In this document: positions 27,713-38,407 of the stretch, one piece after another
Position numbering within the stretch: position 1 is the stretch's first letter
Layout: each line of letters starts with the position of its first letter
Assembly (NCBI GenBank): GCA_947501565.1
Contig: CANMWJ010000007.1
Coordinates: 62,001 to 126,000 of the forward strand
Direction: 5' to 3'
DNA: 64,000 nucleotides
DNA from: an uncultured Marinobacterium sp.
GTDB lineage: Bacteria > Pseudomonadota > Gammaproteobacteria > Pseudomonadales > Balneatricaceae
The notes under the pieces: model-generated
Database searches by the model: none
What the model was told of the DNA's origin: nothing
The model's input: the letters and a program-made list of their open reading frames with translations, nothing else
Made by a program: the position numbers and the translations under genes

Positions 27713-28639
27713 ATGACCGAAAGTTTCCTGTACCTAATTCAGCAGCTCATTAACGGGCTGACAATCGGGTCCACATACGCGCTGATCGCCATCGGCTACA
27801 CGATGGTTTATGGCATCATCGGTATGATCAATTTCGCGCACGGCGAAATTTACATGATCGGCTCTTACGTTACCTTTATCGTAATTGCGGGTCTGCTAGG
27901 CATGGGCTTGGTAAGCCTGCCGATCATCCTGATCGTCGCGTTGATTGTGGCCGTTATCATTGCCAGCACCTACGGCTGGACGGTGGAACGTGTTGCTTAC
28001 CGTCCGCTGCGTGGCAGCAACCGTCTGATCCCTCTGATCTCCGCGATCGGTATGTCGATCTTCCTGCAGAACTACGTGGTTCTGGCGCAGGGTTCCCGCG
28101 ACGTTGCGCTGCCACCACAGATCACCGGCGGCTGGACCTTCGGTGATCCAAGCGTGTTTGAGGTCTCCTTCTCCTACATGCAGGCGCTGATCTGGATCGC
28201 TACGTTTGCCACTATGAGCGCGTTGACCCTGTTTATCTCCCGCTCCCGTATGGGCCGCGCCTGCCGCGCCTGTTCCGAGGATCTGGGCATGACCAACCTG
28301 CTGGGTATCGACACCAACCGTACCATCGCGCTGACCTTTATTATCGGCGCTGCCCTGGCGGCCGTGGCCGGTCTGTTGTTGGGCTTGTACTACGGTGTGG
28401 TAAACCCGTTTATCGGCTTTATCGCCGGATTGAAAGCCTTCACCGCCGCAGTATTGGGTGGTATCGGTTCGATTCCGGGTGCAGTTCTGGGTGGCCTGAT
28501 TCTGGGTGTCACCGAAGCGCTGACCTCCGCCTACTTCCCGTCTGAGTACAAAGACGTAGTCTCCTTTGGCCTGCTGGTGCTGATCCTGTTGTTCCGCCCA
28601 TCCGGCTTGCTGGGTAAACCGGAGGTGGAGAAAGTCTGA
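27713..28639 (+). CDS. livH: Branched-chain amino acid ABC transporter permease LivH
   Basis: 308 aa from the ATG at 27713 ([20 protein letters not shown]), which aligns with the usual LivH N-terminus; a GTG 42 bases upstream falls inside the hairpin. Eight or so membrane helices, the family motif [16 protein letters not shown] near residue 50, and the ABC-loop (EAA-like) region around [18 protein letters not shown]. It forms the inner-membrane channel with LivM. Its stop overlaps the livM start by 1 base. Confidence 0.95.
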   Translation: MTESFLYLIQQLINGLTIGSTYALIAIGYTMVYGIIGMINFAHGEIYMIGSYVTFIVIAGLLGMGLVSLPIILIVALIVAVIIASTYGWTVERVAYRPLRGSNRLIPLISAIGMSIFLQNYVVLAQGSRDVALPPQITGGWTFGDPSVFEVSFSYMQALIWIATFATMSALTLFISRSRMGRACRACSEDLGMTNLLGIDTNRTIALTFIIGAALAAVAGLLLGLYYGVVNPFIGFIAGLKAFTAAVLGGIGSIPGAVLGGLILGVTEALTSAYFPSEYKDVVSFGLLVLILLFRPSGLLGKPEVEKV

Positions 28640-29898
28640 TGCAAAGCAATAAGTTATACAGTGCGATCTTTGCCGCCGGTATCACGCTGATACTGGCCTG
28701 CCTGATGATCGGCGTTAAGCTGGATACCGAAGGTACGCAGCTGGCGGTACGCGGTGCGACTGCTGAGCAGTGGACCTGGATCGGTTTGGGTGTGGGCCTG
28801 GTGTTCCTCTCCCAGCTGTTCTCTGCGCAGATCGATGCCTTCTTCGGCAAACTGCCGAAGCCGCAACTGGGCAAGTTGCTGCCGGAGGAGCGCAAACGCG
28901 CGACGCTGAAACCCTGGCTGATCGCTGCGCTGATCGTCGGCATGATCATCTGGCCGTTTATGGTCTCTCGTGGTTCGGTTGATCTGGCGACGCTGACGCT
29001 GATTTACATCATGCTGGGCTTGGGCCTGAACATTGTGGTGGGGCTTGCGGGTCTTTTGGACCTGGGTTTCGTAGCCTTCTACGCCGTGGGTGCCTACACC
29101 TACGCATTGCTCTCCATGTACTTCGGTTTGTCCTTCTGGGTCTGCCTGCCGATCTCCGCAGGTCTCGCGGCGCTGTTCGGGTTTATCCTCGGCTTCCCGG
29201 TCCTGCGTTTGCGCGGTGACTATCTGGCGATCGTGACCCTGGGTTTCGGTGAGATCATCCGTATCCTGCTGAACAACTGGACTGCGGTGACCAATGGTCC
29301 GAGTGGTATCTCCGGTATCGCCAAGCCGACCCTGTTCGGCCTGGAGTTCACCCGCCGTGCCAAAGGTGAAGATGCGCAGACGTTCCACGACTTCATGGGC
29401 ATCTCTTACTCCAGCTCCTACAAAGTGATCTTCCTCTACCTGATCGCGGTGCTGTTGGTGTGTGTGGTGGTGTACGTGATCAACCGTCTGATGCGCATGC
29501 CGATCGGCCGTGCCTGGGAAGCGTTGCGTGAAGATGAGATCGCCTGCCGTTCATTGGGTCTGAATCGTACAGCGATCAAACTGTCCGCGTTTACCATCGG
29601 TGCGTCTACCGCAGGTTTTGCGGGTGCTTTCTTCTCCGCACGTCAGGGCTTTATCAGTCCGGAATCCTTTATCTTCATCGAGTCTGCCATCATCCTGGCG
29701 ATTGTGGTGTTGGGCGGTATGGGCTCGCAGGTCGGCGTCATCCTGGCGGCGATTGTGATGACCATCCTGCCGGAGCTGGCGCGTGAATTCGCCGAATACC
29801 GCATGCTGATGTTCGGTCTGCTCATGGTGATCATGATGCGCTGGCGCCCTGAAGGTCTGGTGCCGATGAAACGTCCTCACCTGGAGCTGAAGCAATGA
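28639..29898 (+). CDS. livM: Branched-chain amino acid ABC transporter permease LivM
   Basis: 419 aa. Like E. coli LivM it carries an N-terminal extension of about 100 residues with extra membrane helices before the conserved permease core ([27 protein letters not shown], then the [16 protein letters not shown] motif). The coupling loop is [24 protein letters not shown]. Start and stop overlap livH and livG by 1 and 4 bases. Confidence 0.95.
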   Translation: MQSNKLYSAIFAAGITLILACLMIGVKLDTEGTQLAVRGATAEQWTWIGLGVGLVFLSQLFSAQIDAFFGKLPKPQLGKLLPEERKRATLKPWLIAALIVGMIIWPFMVSRGSVDLATLTLIYIMLGLGLNIVVGLAGLLDLGFVAFYAVGAYTYALLSMYFGLSFWVCLPISAGLAALFGFILGFPVLRLRGDYLAIVTLGFGEIIRILLNNWTAVTNGPSGISGIAKPTLFGLEFTRRAKGEDAQTFHDFMGISYSSSYKVIFLYLIAVLLVCVVVYVINRLMRMPIGRAWEALREDEIACRSLGLNRTAIKLSAFTIGASTAGFAGAFFSARQGFISPESFIFIESAIILAIVVLGGMGSQVGVILAAIVMTILPELAREFAEYRMLMFGLLMVIMMRWRPEGLVPMKRPHLELKQ

Positions 29899-30662
29899 GC
29901 CAACTACTACTCGATGTACAAGGCCTCACCATGCGCTTCGGCGGACTGGTGGCGGTCAACAAGGTCGACCTGAAGGTCAAGAACCGTCAGATCGTATCTA
30001 TTATCGGCCCGAACGGGGCGGGTAAGACCACCGTTTTCAACTGCCTGTCCGGGTTCTACATCCCGACCGAAGGCAGCGTCATGTTTAATGGTCGTGAACT
30101 GGCCGGGCTGAAGGACTTCCAGATCTCCCGCAAGGGACTGGTGCGTACCTTCCAGCACGTGCGCCTGTTCTCCAAGATGACAGTGATCGAAAACATGCTG
30201 GTGGCGCAGCATCGCCACCTCAACACCAACCTGCTGTCCGGCCTGTTTAAAACCAGTTCCTACCGCCGCCTGCAACAGGAAGCGATGGACCGTGCCGCGT
30301 ATTGGCTGAAGGAAGTAGACCTGCTGGAATTTGCCAACCGCGAGGCCGGTAACCTGGCTTACGGTCAGCAGCGCCGTCTGGAGATCGCCCGTTGCATGGT
30401 GACCCAGCCGGAACTGCTGTTGCTGGATGAACCAGCGGCAGGCCTGAACCCCAACGAGACCAAGGAGCTGGACGAGCTGATCGTTAAGCTGCGTGATGAG
30501 CACGAGATCTCCGTGCTGCTGATCGAGCACGATATGGGGCTGGTGATGGGGATCTCTGACCATATCTATGTTATCGCTCAGGGTACGCCGCTGGCCGATG
30601 GCACTGCGGAAGAGATCAAGAACAACCCGGACGTAATCAAAGCGTACCTCGGGGAGGAATAA
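29895..30662 (+). CDS. livG: Branched-chain amino acid ABC transporter ATPase LivG
   Basis: 255 aa. Walker [10 protein letters not shown] near residue 36, signature loop [16 protein letters not shown], Walker [13 protein letters not shown], and switch His in LIEHDMGLV. The insertion between Walker A and the signature is typical for LivG. Overlaps livM by 4 bases; livF begins one base after its stop codon. Confidence 0.96.
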   Translation: MSQLLLDVQGLTMRFGGLVAVNKVDLKVKNRQIVSIIGPNGAGKTTVFNCLSGFYIPTEGSVMFNGRELAGLKDFQISRKGLVRTFQHVRLFSKMTVIENMLVAQHRHLNTNLLSGLFKTSSYRRLQQEAMDRAAYWLKEVDLLEFANREAGNLAYGQQRRLEIARCMVTQPELLLLDEPAAGLNPNETKELDELIVKLRDEHEISVLLIEHDMGLVMGISDHIYVIAQGTPLADGTAEEIKNNPDVIKAYLGEE

Positions 30663-30663
30663 G

Positions 30664-31365
30664 ATGCTGCGTATTGAAAATGTGAATACCCACTACGGGC
30701 CGATTCAGGCGCTGCACGACGTTTCTGTCGAGGTGAAGCAGGGCGAAATCGTTACCCTGATCGGTGCTAACGGTGCGGGTAAAACCACGCTGATGATGAC
30801 CATCTGCGGCGATCCGCAGGCGACCTCCGGTAAGGTGGTGTTCGACGGTGAGGAGATCACCGGTCAGCGTACCTCCGACATCATGCAGAAAGGTCTGGCG
30901 ATTGTGCCGGAAGGCCGTCGTGTGTTCAGTGGTATGACCGTGGAGGAGAACCTCTACATGGGCTCTTACCACCGCAGCAAGGCGGAAGCGGAGAAAACCG
31001 CTAAGCACGTGCTGGAGTTGTTCCCACGTTTGGAAGAGCGTTACGACCAGCGCGCGGGCACCATGTCAGGCGGTGAGCAGCAGATGCTGGCGATCGGCCG
31101 TGCGATGATGGCCAAGCCACGTATGATCCTGCTGGACGAACCGTCACTGGGTCTGGCACCGATCATCATTCAGCAGATCTTCGACATCATCCAGAAGCTG
31201 CGCGATGAAGGTGTGACCATCTTCCTGGTGGAGCAGAACGCTAACCAGGCGCTGCGTATCGCAGACCGCGGTTACGTACTGGAGAACGGCCGCGTAGTGC
31301 TGGAAGACAGCGGTGATGCGCTGTTGACCAACGAAGCGGTGCGTCAGGCGTATCTGGGCGGCTGA
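30664..31365 (+). CDS. livF: Branched-chain amino acid ABC transporter ATPase LivF
   Basis: 233 aa. Walker A GANGAGKTT, signature TMSGGEQQMLAIGRAMM, Walker B MILLDEPSLGLAP and the LVEQNANQAL switch, all standard for LivF. Last gene of the operon, closed by a strong terminator 20 bases on. Confidence 0.96.
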   Translation: MLRIENVNTHYGPIQALHDVSVEVKQGEIVTLIGANGAGKTTLMMTICGDPQATSGKVVFDGEEITGQRTSDIMQKGLAIVPEGRRVFSGMTVEENLYMGSYHRSKAEAEKTAKHVLELFPRLEERYDQRAGTMSGGEQQMLAIGRAMMAKPRMILLDEPSLGLAPIIIQQIFDIIQKLRDEGVTIFLVEQNANQALRIADRGYVLENGRVVLEDSGDALLTNEAVRQAYLGG

Positions 31366-31386
31366 TTCGGGTCTTATTCCAAACTC

Positions 31387-31413
31387 AAAAAACCGCCTTC
31401 GGGCGGTTTTTTT
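31387..31413 (+). terminator. Rho-independent terminator of the liv operon
   Basis: A-rich lead, stem CCGCC-TTCG-GGCGG (31393-31406) and seven T residues. Confidence 0.93.
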
Positions 31414-31434
31414 CTGCCTGCGAATTAGTGACCG

Positions 31435-31523
31435 GTAGGTTGGTGACGAGCGCCAGCGACTCCCAACATCAGATCTTATTTGGGTGACGTTGTTGGGAGT
31501 CGCTACGCTCGTCGCCAACCTAC
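31435..31523. repeat. 89-bp near-perfect inverted repeat
   Basis: Arms 31435-31468 and 31491-31523 are complementary over 33 positions with about three differences and one extra base; the loop is 22 bases. Arm ends read GTAGGTTGG / CCAACCTAC. No coding potential. The form is that of a small palindromic insertion (MITE- or REP-like) between two convergent genes. Confidence 0.85.
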
Positions 31524-31537
31524 GGATAGCCAGTCCT

Positions 31538-34500
31538 TTAGCTCAATACCAGATCAAGCGTCTGCTGGTTCTGGCGTCGCAGGCGGGTATTGATCTCGCG
31601 GGTGGTGGCGATAAATTGCTCCTCAGGCACCGGTTTGCTGAAGAAGTATCCCTGCGCAAAGTCGCAGCGGGTTTTCTCCAGAAACGACAGCTGGGCTTCA
31701 TTCTCTACGCCTTCCGCGACGACGCGGTAACCCAGGTTGTGGGAAAGGGCGATGATCGCAGTGGAGATCTGCTTGTCGTTGATATCAATCGGGATGTCGC
31801 TGATGAAAGAGCGGTCGATCTTGATGATATCCAGTGGCAGGCGTTTCATGTAACTCATGGAGGAGTAACCGACGCCAAAGTCGTCCACCGAGATCAGGTG
31901 GCCCGCTTTTTTCAGGGCATCCAGATGGATGAGGGTCTGTTCGGTCTGGTCCATCAGGTAACGTTCGGTAATCTCAATCTCCACGGAACGGGCATCCAAC
32001 CCTTCGCGCTCGAGAATCGCCTGGAACCGCTGGGCCAGGTCACCTTTGTTGAACTGCACGCTGGAGACGTTGATGGCGATGGAGTTCAGCGCCAGCCCCT
32101 CGGACAGCCAGTGTTTGTAGACCTGACACGCATGTTCGAACACCCAGAGACCGATCTCGTGGATCAGACCGTTCTCTTCCGCTATCGGGATAAAGTACTC
32201 CGGAGACACCATCCCCAGCTCTGGGTGGTGCCAGCGCAGAAGGGCTTCGGCGTGGCTGACTTCAAGTGATTTGAGATCAACGATGGGCTGAAATACCAGC
32301 GAGAATTGGTTTTGTTGTAGCGCTTCACGCAGGGCCGATTCGGTCTTCAGGCGCCGCTCCGATTCCTCTGACAGGGACTGGGTGTAATAACGGAAGGTAT
32401 TGCGGCCGCGCGCTTTCGCTTGGTACATCGCGTTGTCGGCATTTTTAATCAGTGCGTGGATATCGGTGCAATCATCCGGGTAGACGGCGATGCCGATGCT
32501 GGCGCTGATATTGAGGCGGTATCCGGATACTTCCAGCGGTTGCTGCAATACATCGATGATCTGTTGCGCGACTTTACCGGGTGAGTTGTCGTCAGCCACA
32601 GATTCCAGCAGGATCACAAACTCGTCGCCACCCAGTCGGGCCAGGGTGTCGGGCTTGCGTAATGTCGCCATCACCCGCAGTGCGACCACTTGCAGCAACT
32701 CGTCACCGATATGGTGGCCAAGCGAATCGTTGACGTATTTGAAGCGGTCCAGATCGAGAAAGAGTACAGCGACCTTGGACTCCTGCCGCTGCGCCAGTTT
32801 CATCGCATGGTCCAGACGCTCCAGCAGCTGGAAACGGTTGGGCAAGCCGGTCAGCAGGTCGTGAAACGCCATATGGCGTGCTGCTTCAGTCTGCTGTTCA
32901 AGTTGTGCATTGATCGTCGCCAGTTCGGTATTTTTCTCTTGGATCTCCTGGCGGTGGCGGGCCAACTGGCGATAGCGCAAGGTGAGCAGAAACAGGATAA
33001 CGGCAAACACCGCCAGGGCTTTCCACAGAATTGAGTAGTCGATCGCTTTTTCGTAGCGTACCGCCAGCCAGTTGTTGCGGATACGGTGGTGCACCGATTC
33101 CGGCGTGGTGGCGACCAGCTGGTTGAAGATCAGTCCTAGCAGGGGTTCGTCGTTGCGGGTGGCGATCCCCACGTCCCAGTCGTAGTCGAATTTGCCGCTG
33201 ATTTTGAGTTCGCCGGGGGATTCCTGCTGGATGTAATAACTCAGAGTGGCGACGGTATTGAGAAAACCGAGCAGCTTGCCTTCGCGCACCAGCGACAGCC
33301 CCTCCTCAATCGAGTTGATCTCGACCAGCTCGATCTGCGGGTATTGCTTGCGGATCACACCAGCAGGCGAGTAACCGTGGATGATGCCGACCCGTTCACC
33401 CTGTATCTCGCTGAAATCGGAGTAAAACCAGGCATCGTCACGGGTGGCCAGGGCGAGCGAGGTTTCAACGTAAGGTGGGGTGAAATCCATAAACTCTCGC
33501 CGTTCCGGGCGGTTGCTGGCCAGCGCCAGGATGTCGCATTTACGCTGTTTGGCATACAGCAGCGATTGTTTCCATGACTGGGTTTCGATCACCCGGATCG
33601 GGGTGTTCAGCTGTGCTGAGAAGTAGCGTAGGTAGTCTGAAGAGATACCGGTATTTTTACCGTTCACGAAACCTTCGTAGGGCATCCAGTGCGGATCGAT
33701 GCAGGCGGTGATCTCGCCTTTTTCCTGCAGGTAGATACGTTCCAACGGATTCAAAACCAGGCTGTCCTGTGATTCGTCACTGCTTGCGGTAAGCGGCCCA
33801 ACCCAGCGTTCCAGAATCTGCTTGCGGCGCTGGTGATCGATACTGTTCAATGCCTTCTGCAGGATATCGCGCAGTACCGGCCAGTCCTTACGACTGGCCA
33901 TATGGATCTCGTTGATATCAAAACTGATCGGGAAGACCGGTTTTAATCCCTGAATGGTGTTTTCCTTTAGGTAATAAGCGATCAGTGGCGTGTTGGCGAC
34001 CAGCGCGTCCACCTGTCCGGTCACCACCGCATCGATCGCATCCAGCATGGTGGGTACTTCCCGGATCAGGATCTGGGGGTGGGCCTGGGCGATCTTATTC
34101 AGCAGGGTATAACCCTTGGGGATGGCGATCTGCTTGCCGTAGAGGTCCTCGATATCCTTGATGCCCTTGCGATCACTCTGCACAAAGGCGTAGTGACGCA
34201 GGCGGATATAGGGCTGGGTGAAATGCATGTGCGGTGCACGATCGGTCGACCAGGAGAGCATCGGCAGCATATCCAGCTCCTGCGCGATAAACATCTGCAG
34301 CAGCTGCTCCCAGGTGTAACCGGTAACCACGTCAAATTTCAGGCCGGTGCGTTCGGAGATCAGTTCCAGATAGTCTTTGGCCACACCGCTGTTTTCGCCA
34401 TGTTCGACGAAATCCATCGGCGCCCAATCCTGTTGTCCCCCCACAATGATGGTGGGGTGCTGGCGGATAAAGTCTTGTTCCTCTTTAGAGAACTGAAGTT

Positions 34501-34600
34501 CCTGGGCGTGGCTGAAAACAGAGAGCAGCAGGAGCGCAAGCAGCAGCGTGAAACGATGCAGTCCGTGCAAGATCCGAGGTGGGTGCTGTTGCCCTGGCAT
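31538..34600 (-). CDS. Double solute-binding-domain GGDEF-EAL sensor protein
   Basis: 1020 aa. A signal peptide or anchor (about 15-33) is followed by two family 3 solute-binding domains in tandem (about 38-265 and 285-505), a membrane helix at about 523-543, a coiled coil, GGDEF (657-661, preceded by an RKPD inhibitory site) and EAL (785-787). Catalytic EAL residues (NVSS, ITER, DDFGVG, IKIDRSF, AEGVE) are all kept. The layout resembles BvgS/EvgS-like Venus-flytrap sensors with a c-di-GMP output in place of a histidine kinase, so a periplasmic ligand, probably an amino acid or similar, should set c-di-GMP. Convergent with the liv operon. Confidence 0.94.
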   Translation of the reverse strand: MPGQQHPPRILHGLHRFTLLLALLLLSVFSHAQELQFSKEEQDFIRQHPTIIVGGQQDWAPMDFVEHGENSGVAKDYLELISERTGLKFDVVTGYTWEQLLQMFIAQELDMLPMLSWSTDRAPHMHFTQPYIRLRHYAFVQSDRKGIKDIEDLYGKQIAIPKGYTLLNKIAQAHPQILIREVPTMLDAIDAVVTGQVDALVANTPLIAYYLKENTIQGLKPVFPISFDINEIHMASRKDWPVLRDILQKALNSIDHQRRKQILERWVGPLTASSDESQDSLVLNPLERIYLQEKGEITACIDPHWMPYEGFVNGKNTGISSDYLRYFSAQLNTPIRVIETQSWKQSLLYAKQRKCDILALASNRPERREFMDFTPPYVETSLALATRDDAWFYSDFSEIQGERVGIIHGYSPAGVIRKQYPQIELVEINSIEEGLSLVREGKLLGFLNTVATLSYYIQQESPGELKISGKFDYDWDVGIATRNDEPLLGLIFNQLVATTPESVHHRIRNNWLAVRYEKAIDYSILWKALAVFAVILFLLTLRYRQLARHRQEIQEKNTELATINAQLEQQTEAARHMAFHDLLTGLPNRFQLLERLDHAMKLAQRQESKVAVLFLDLDRFKYVNDSLGHHIGDELLQVVALRVMATLRKPDTLARLGGDEFVILLESVADDNSPGKVAQQIIDVLQQPLEVSGYRLNISASIGIAVYPDDCTDIHALIKNADNAMYQAKARGRNTFRYYTQSLSEESERRLKTESALREALQQNQFSLVFQPIVDLKSLEVSHAEALLRWHHPELGMVSPEYFIPIAEENGLIHEIGLWVFEHACQVYKHWLSEGLALNSIAINVSSVQFNKGDLAQRFQAILEREGLDARSVEIEITERYLMDQTEQTLIHLDALKKAGHLISVDDFGVGYSSMSYMKRLPLDIIKIDRSFISDIPIDINDKQISTAIIALSHNLGYRVVAEGVENEAQLSFLEKTRCDFAQGYFFSKPVPEEQFIATTREINTRLRRQNQQTLDLVLS

Positions 34601-34778
34601 AAAGTCCCTATCGCTTCCTGAAGGCGGATAAAACGTGGGTGTATCCTTTGCATTATCTAAGCTCTAGGTCACATTGCAAGGATATTCATACACCTGTTTG
34701 GTTGCCTTGTGGCTGATCAAGGATTTTCGGGTGAAGCGGAGATTGCAGAGGAGCGTTCGGGAGGACGCTGCTGTCTGA

Positions 34779-36401
34779 TCAGCTGGTTTCAGTCGTTTTT
34801 TCACTGCGGTGGTGGGAGGCAGCGGAACGGTCTGCACAGAGTTGATTGCGTCCCTGTTGCTTGGCTTTGTAGAGCAGGTCATCGGCGCGGGCAAACAGCT
34901 CCTCCGGGGTATCGCCGTGCTGAACCTGGGAGACACCGATAGAGACCGTGACCGGTACCGGGGTGCCTTTGAAATTGAACGGACTTCCGGCGATCGCTTT
35001 GCGTAGCTTATCCAGAATGCGGGCGGCCTCGCTGCAGCGAGTGGCTGGCAACAGGATGACGAACTCCTCGCCGCCGTAGCGGGCGACGTAATCGCTACTG
35101 CGCAGGCCGTTGGTCAGAACGGACGCCAGCAAGCGCAGGGCTTTATCACCGGCCAGGTGGCCATAATTATCGTTCACCTGTTTGAAGTGATCGATATCAC
35201 ACACGGCAACCGTGAGCGGACGGTTGAACTGCTCAAACTGCTGCAGCTCCTGTTCCAGCTGTTCGTTGTAGCCGGTGCGGTTAGGCAGCTTCGTGAGCGG
35301 GTCGATACGGGAGCGCAGGCGTTCCTCCTCGACACGGATCATGGTCCGTTGTGCCTCTTCCTCAACGGTTTTCAGTTGTACAGTCAGCTGCTCATGACGC
35401 TGCTGTGCTTCCTGCTGGCGCTGCAGCTCTGCTTGCTTGAGCTGCTTCACGCCGCTTTGTACCTGCCCCAGCTGGCTATTTACCAGACTTTTCAGCTGAA
35501 TCAGGTCAGCTGAACGTTTAGTGGCGACCTGAAGGCTCTCCATCTCCAGCTGTAGGCGTTCGTTGAGGAAAATCTGGTCACGTCCGGTGGTTTGCAGGTC
35601 AGCGTGGTTACGGGCCAGGTCGCCCTGCATGCCGTTCAGCTGATCGCTGATCTCACGCAGGTAACGTTCAAAATCGTCGCTCTGGCTGCGGCTGCACTCC
35701 GCCACCAGTTTCACCACCCGATGCAGGATCTGTGGCAGTTCGCTGAGCGCAAAACCCTGTTCCAGCTGGTTGATCAACTGCTGGGCGCGGAAGCGGTTAT
35801 CGATACTGGTCGGCAGGCCGTCGAGCAGGTCCAGCAGGTCGGTCGCGATATGTTGCAACATGATCTGCTGATCTTCATCCAGCGCCTGGATGTTCAGGGC
35901 CTGGGCGTTGGTCTCGTCATGCACCAGGGTGTCCATAATCTCCGACTGTAACGTGACCAGATTGCTCAGCAGGGCGGGCAGATCCTGATAGTGGCGACAG
36001 GCGTCGGTGCTGCGGTTTTTCAGCACATCAAGGGAGTTGAGCGTCAACTCCTGTTCGGTGATCGCGCGCAGCTCACTGATCCAGCGCCGTACGGTGGTGA
36101 GGATCTCTTCGGCGGACTTGTGGTGCAGATTGCGGGATTTCAGCAGCGCTTTATCCAGCTGCTTGGCCGCTTTCTGTAACGGTTTGCTCTGTTCGCTATT
36201 GAGTGCCTCCAGCAGGGTGTCGCAGGGCGCCACCAGATTAGGATCACTGTTCTGTGTCTGTAAGGTGAGCTGACGGATCAGCTGACGCAGTAGATCGAGC
36301 TCCTGCTGGGTACTTTTCTCCCGGCGGGATTGCTCTTTTTCCAGCTGTTGAAAGTCGCGGGTGAGTTGCTGATATTTGCGCTTCCATTCGGTCTGGTCCA
36401 C
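34779..36401 (-). CDS. Cytoplasmic diguanylate cyclase with long helical N-terminus
   Basis: 540 aa. No signal or membrane helix. Residues 1-370 are helical with coiled-coil stretches (EQSRREKSTQQELDLLRQLI near the start; Gln- and Glu-rich from about 290 to 365). The GGDEF domain follows, with GGEEF at 443-447 and an intact RSSD inhibitory site five residues before it, so a product-inhibited active cyclase is expected. The N-terminus resembles a Pseudomonas group of helical-sensor cyclases, but its signal is unknown. It is on the same strand as, and upstream of, the double-binding-domain GGDEF-EAL gene, separated by about 180 bases. Confidence 0.92.
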   Translation of the reverse strand: MDQTEWKRKYQQLTRDFQQLEKEQSRREKSTQQELDLLRQLIRQLTLQTQNSDPNLVAPCDTLLEALNSEQSKPLQKAAKQLDKALLKSRNLHHKSAEEILTTVRRWISELRAITEQELTLNSLDVLKNRSTDACRHYQDLPALLSNLVTLQSEIMDTLVHDETNAQALNIQALDEDQQIMLQHIATDLLDLLDGLPTSIDNRFRAQQLINQLEQGFALSELPQILHRVVKLVAECSRSQSDDFERYLREISDQLNGMQGDLARNHADLQTTGRDQIFLNERLQLEMESLQVATKRSADLIQLKSLVNSQLGQVQSGVKQLKQAELQRQQEAQQRHEQLTVQLKTVEEEAQRTMIRVEEERLRSRIDPLTKLPNRTGYNEQLEQELQQFEQFNRPLTVAVCDIDHFKQVNDNYGHLAGDKALRLLASVLTNGLRSSDYVARYGGEEFVILLPATRCSEAARILDKLRKAIAGSPFNFKGTPVPVTVSIGVSQVQHGDTPEELFARADDLLYKAKQQGRNQLCADRSAASHHRSEKTTETS

Positions 36402-36644
36402 GGTGCGTCCTTTCCTATTTGTTGCTGACAGGCGGGCTGTAAATAATAGACATCACTTTACGGTAGCGGCAACTTATCCTGATCCTTAAGGGGAGAACGT
36501 GAATTGGGTCTTATTCCCACGCCTGGAAAATGGTATGGTTCGCTCTTGTTGCAAAAGGAATTGAACGCGCTTGCACCGGAAGAGCAATCGTAGCAGACTT
36601 CTGTTTAAAAGTTAGCCAAGTTACTAGGGTCAGGGAACACATTC

Positions 36645-37274
36645 ATGAACTGTGTGATGCAGGGAATCAGGTTCACGTTGATATTGATGTTGATATCAGC
36701 CCCTGTGCAGGCCCGTAATCTGGTCGCGGAAAGCTACGCCTACTACATGAACCTGATCTCTAAAGGGCAAACTGTTCAGGATCGGGACTTCTTCGGGGTG
36801 GAATTCGACACCCACAAAATCTACTACGACGGCTCGGCAGTCACTTTTCAGTATCAGCTGTGGAAGGTGCGTAAAGACTCCATCTGTGCGCAGGTAAGAG
36901 ACGACCTGCCCGAGTACTTCAAATGCACGCAAGCGGCTAAATCTCTCTTCCGTCAGACCTGTAAATCCCTGCGTAAGAAACGTGCCGACGACTGGAAACA
37001 CCAGCGTCTGGAGGAGCTGTACTGCGGTGCGGCGACCGACTTTGATCCGGTACGTGCCAATCTCGAGCAGGCTAACAACGTCGTCGATTACAAAGACCTG
37101 AAACGCCGTCAGCTCTGCGCTGTACTGCGCGTCAAAGCGATGACCCTGCAGGACGACAAAAGCGCCAAGGTGCGCGATGCCGTTTGTGATAACGGCGAGA
37201 TTGATCTCTCCAACTTCTCCATTAGCGACTTCCTGGGCGGTGGTGAGAAGATGAATCTGAACCTCACCTGGTAA
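36645..37274 (+). CDS. Exported six-cysteine protein, paralogue of the gene at 54485
   Basis: 209 aa with a signal peptide of about 23 residues ending PVQA. The mature part contains six Cys, in the contexts ICA, KCT, TCK, YCG, LCA and VCD, suggesting three disulphides in the periplasm. It is alike over most of its length to the protein at 54485-55021, sharing VTFQYQLW, RKDS, KCT, WKHQ, LYC and RQ-C blocks, but has an extra C-terminal tail of about 30 residues ending NLNLTW. I know no function for the family. The start is taken at the first ATG because it keeps the signal peptide complete; no strong ribosome site is seen. Confidence 0.8.
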   Translation: MNCVMQGIRFTLILMLISAPVQARNLVAESYAYYMNLISKGQTVQDRDFFGVEFDTHKIYYDGSAVTFQYQLWKVRKDSICAQVRDDLPEYFKCTQAAKSLFRQTCKSLRKKRADDWKHQRLEELYCGAATDFDPVRANLEQANNVVDYKDLKRRQLCAVLRVKAMTLQDDKSAKVRDAVCDNGEIDLSNFSISDFLGGGEKMNLNLTW

Positions 37275-37280
37275 TTCTTG

Positions 37281-38252
37281 TTACCTGATTTCCCTCTGAT
37301 CGATTTCTCCGTTGTTGTGGCTGAAGCGGCTACGAAAAGCGCGGGGTGTAAGCCCTGTCACTTTGATAAAGGTTTTACGAAAGGCGCTGGTGTCTTCGTA
37401 CCCCACAGCGGCAGCCACCTGCTCCACCGTAACGGGTGTGCTCTCGAGCATCTCACAGGCTTTTCCGATGCGCAGTTGTTGCAGGTAAGCCTTGGGTTTC
37501 AGTCCGGTTGCTTTGACGAAACGACGTAAAAAGGTGCGCTCTGTGAGGTGGATCTGTTCTGCCATCTCCCGCACGCTGATCGGTAACTGGAAGTCTCGTT
37601 GCAGGCGATGCTGGGTTTTCAGAATCAGAGTATCGCCGTGGTCCAGTATTGGCATAAAACGCCGGTAGTAACGTTGTTCACGGGGAGCGGTATCAACCAC
37701 CAGTTGTGCGCCTAACAAACGCATCTGTGCGGGCTGACCAAACTGTGCAACCAGCTCCAGCCCCAGATCCATCCAGGCCATCAACCCGCCTGCGGTGATC
37801 AGATCGCCATCGTTGATCAGGATCTTGTTGGCATCCAATGTGACCTGGGGAAACTGCTGTGCAAAACGTTCGGCCAGCATCCAGTGGGTCGTGGCCGAAC
37901 GCTGATCGAGCAGGCCTGTATGGGCCAAGATAAATGCCCCGGCGCAGACCGAGCAGAGCAGCGCCCCCGCCGCGTGCTGCTGACGTAACCAGGCGGACAG
38001 ATTTGGTTGCTCGGTTTCGTAATAACTGCCCTCGATGCAGGGCGGTAGAATCAGGATCTGCCAGTGTTGTTCTGCGTCTTCTTCAATATCGGCGGTATCC
38101 AGCAGTGTTACCTCAAAGCGCGCTGCGCCCTCTTGCTCCGCAATACGGTTGGCCAGCTGAAAAAGCTCGCTCAAGCCGGCAACAGCGGTATGCATTACAC
38201 CGGGAAAGGTCAGGATCGCTACCCGAATAGAGTTTACTGAGTTGGCTGTCAT
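37281..38252 (-). CDS. GlxA-family transcriptional regulator (DJ-1/PfpI plus AraC HTH)
   Basis: 323 aa from the ATG at 38252, preceded by AGG; a GTG 30 bases upstream is possible. Residues up to about 190 form a DJ-1/PfpI-like domain with the elbow SVCAGAFILAHTGLL, and the C-terminal 100 residues are an AraC-type double HTH (MAEQIHLTERTFLRRFVKATGLKPKAYLQQLRIGKACEML, then VGYEDTSAFRKTF). Members sense amino-group metabolites such as arginine or carnitine. Target genes are not evident. The gene is convergent with the six-cysteine protein gene, only 6 bases apart. Confidence 0.9.
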   Translation of the reverse strand: MTANSVNSIRVAILTFPGVMHTAVAGLSELFQLANRIAEQEGAARFEVTLLDTADIEEDAEQHWQILILPPCIEGSYYETEQPNLSAWLRQQHAAGALLCSVCAGAFILAHTGLLDQRSATTHWMLAERFAQQFPQVTLDANKILINDGDLITAGGLMAWMDLGLELVAQFGQPAQMRLLGAQLVVDTAPREQRYYRRFMPILDHGDTLILKTQHRLQRDFQLPISVREMAEQIHLTERTFLRRFVKATGLKPKAYLQQLRIGKACEMLESTPVTVEQVAAAVGYEDTSAFRKTFIKVTGLTPRAFRSRFSHNNGEIDQREIR

Positions 38253-38407
38253 TTCTTGCCTGTAATGTGCCTGAGATGACACCAGTATAGTGGCGTGAGG
38301 TTATGTGTTACAGGACCTCACGCCCGCCGAACCCGCGGAGGGATATTGGGCGACAGGTGAACAGGAGCTACAGCGTGACGGGCATGCAGAATGTCGACGG
38401 GTTTGGT

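Noticed and set aside
36530-36718. A short plus-strand frame before the six-cysteine gene
   Set aside because: It overlaps the start and signal peptide region of the better-supported gene in another frame.
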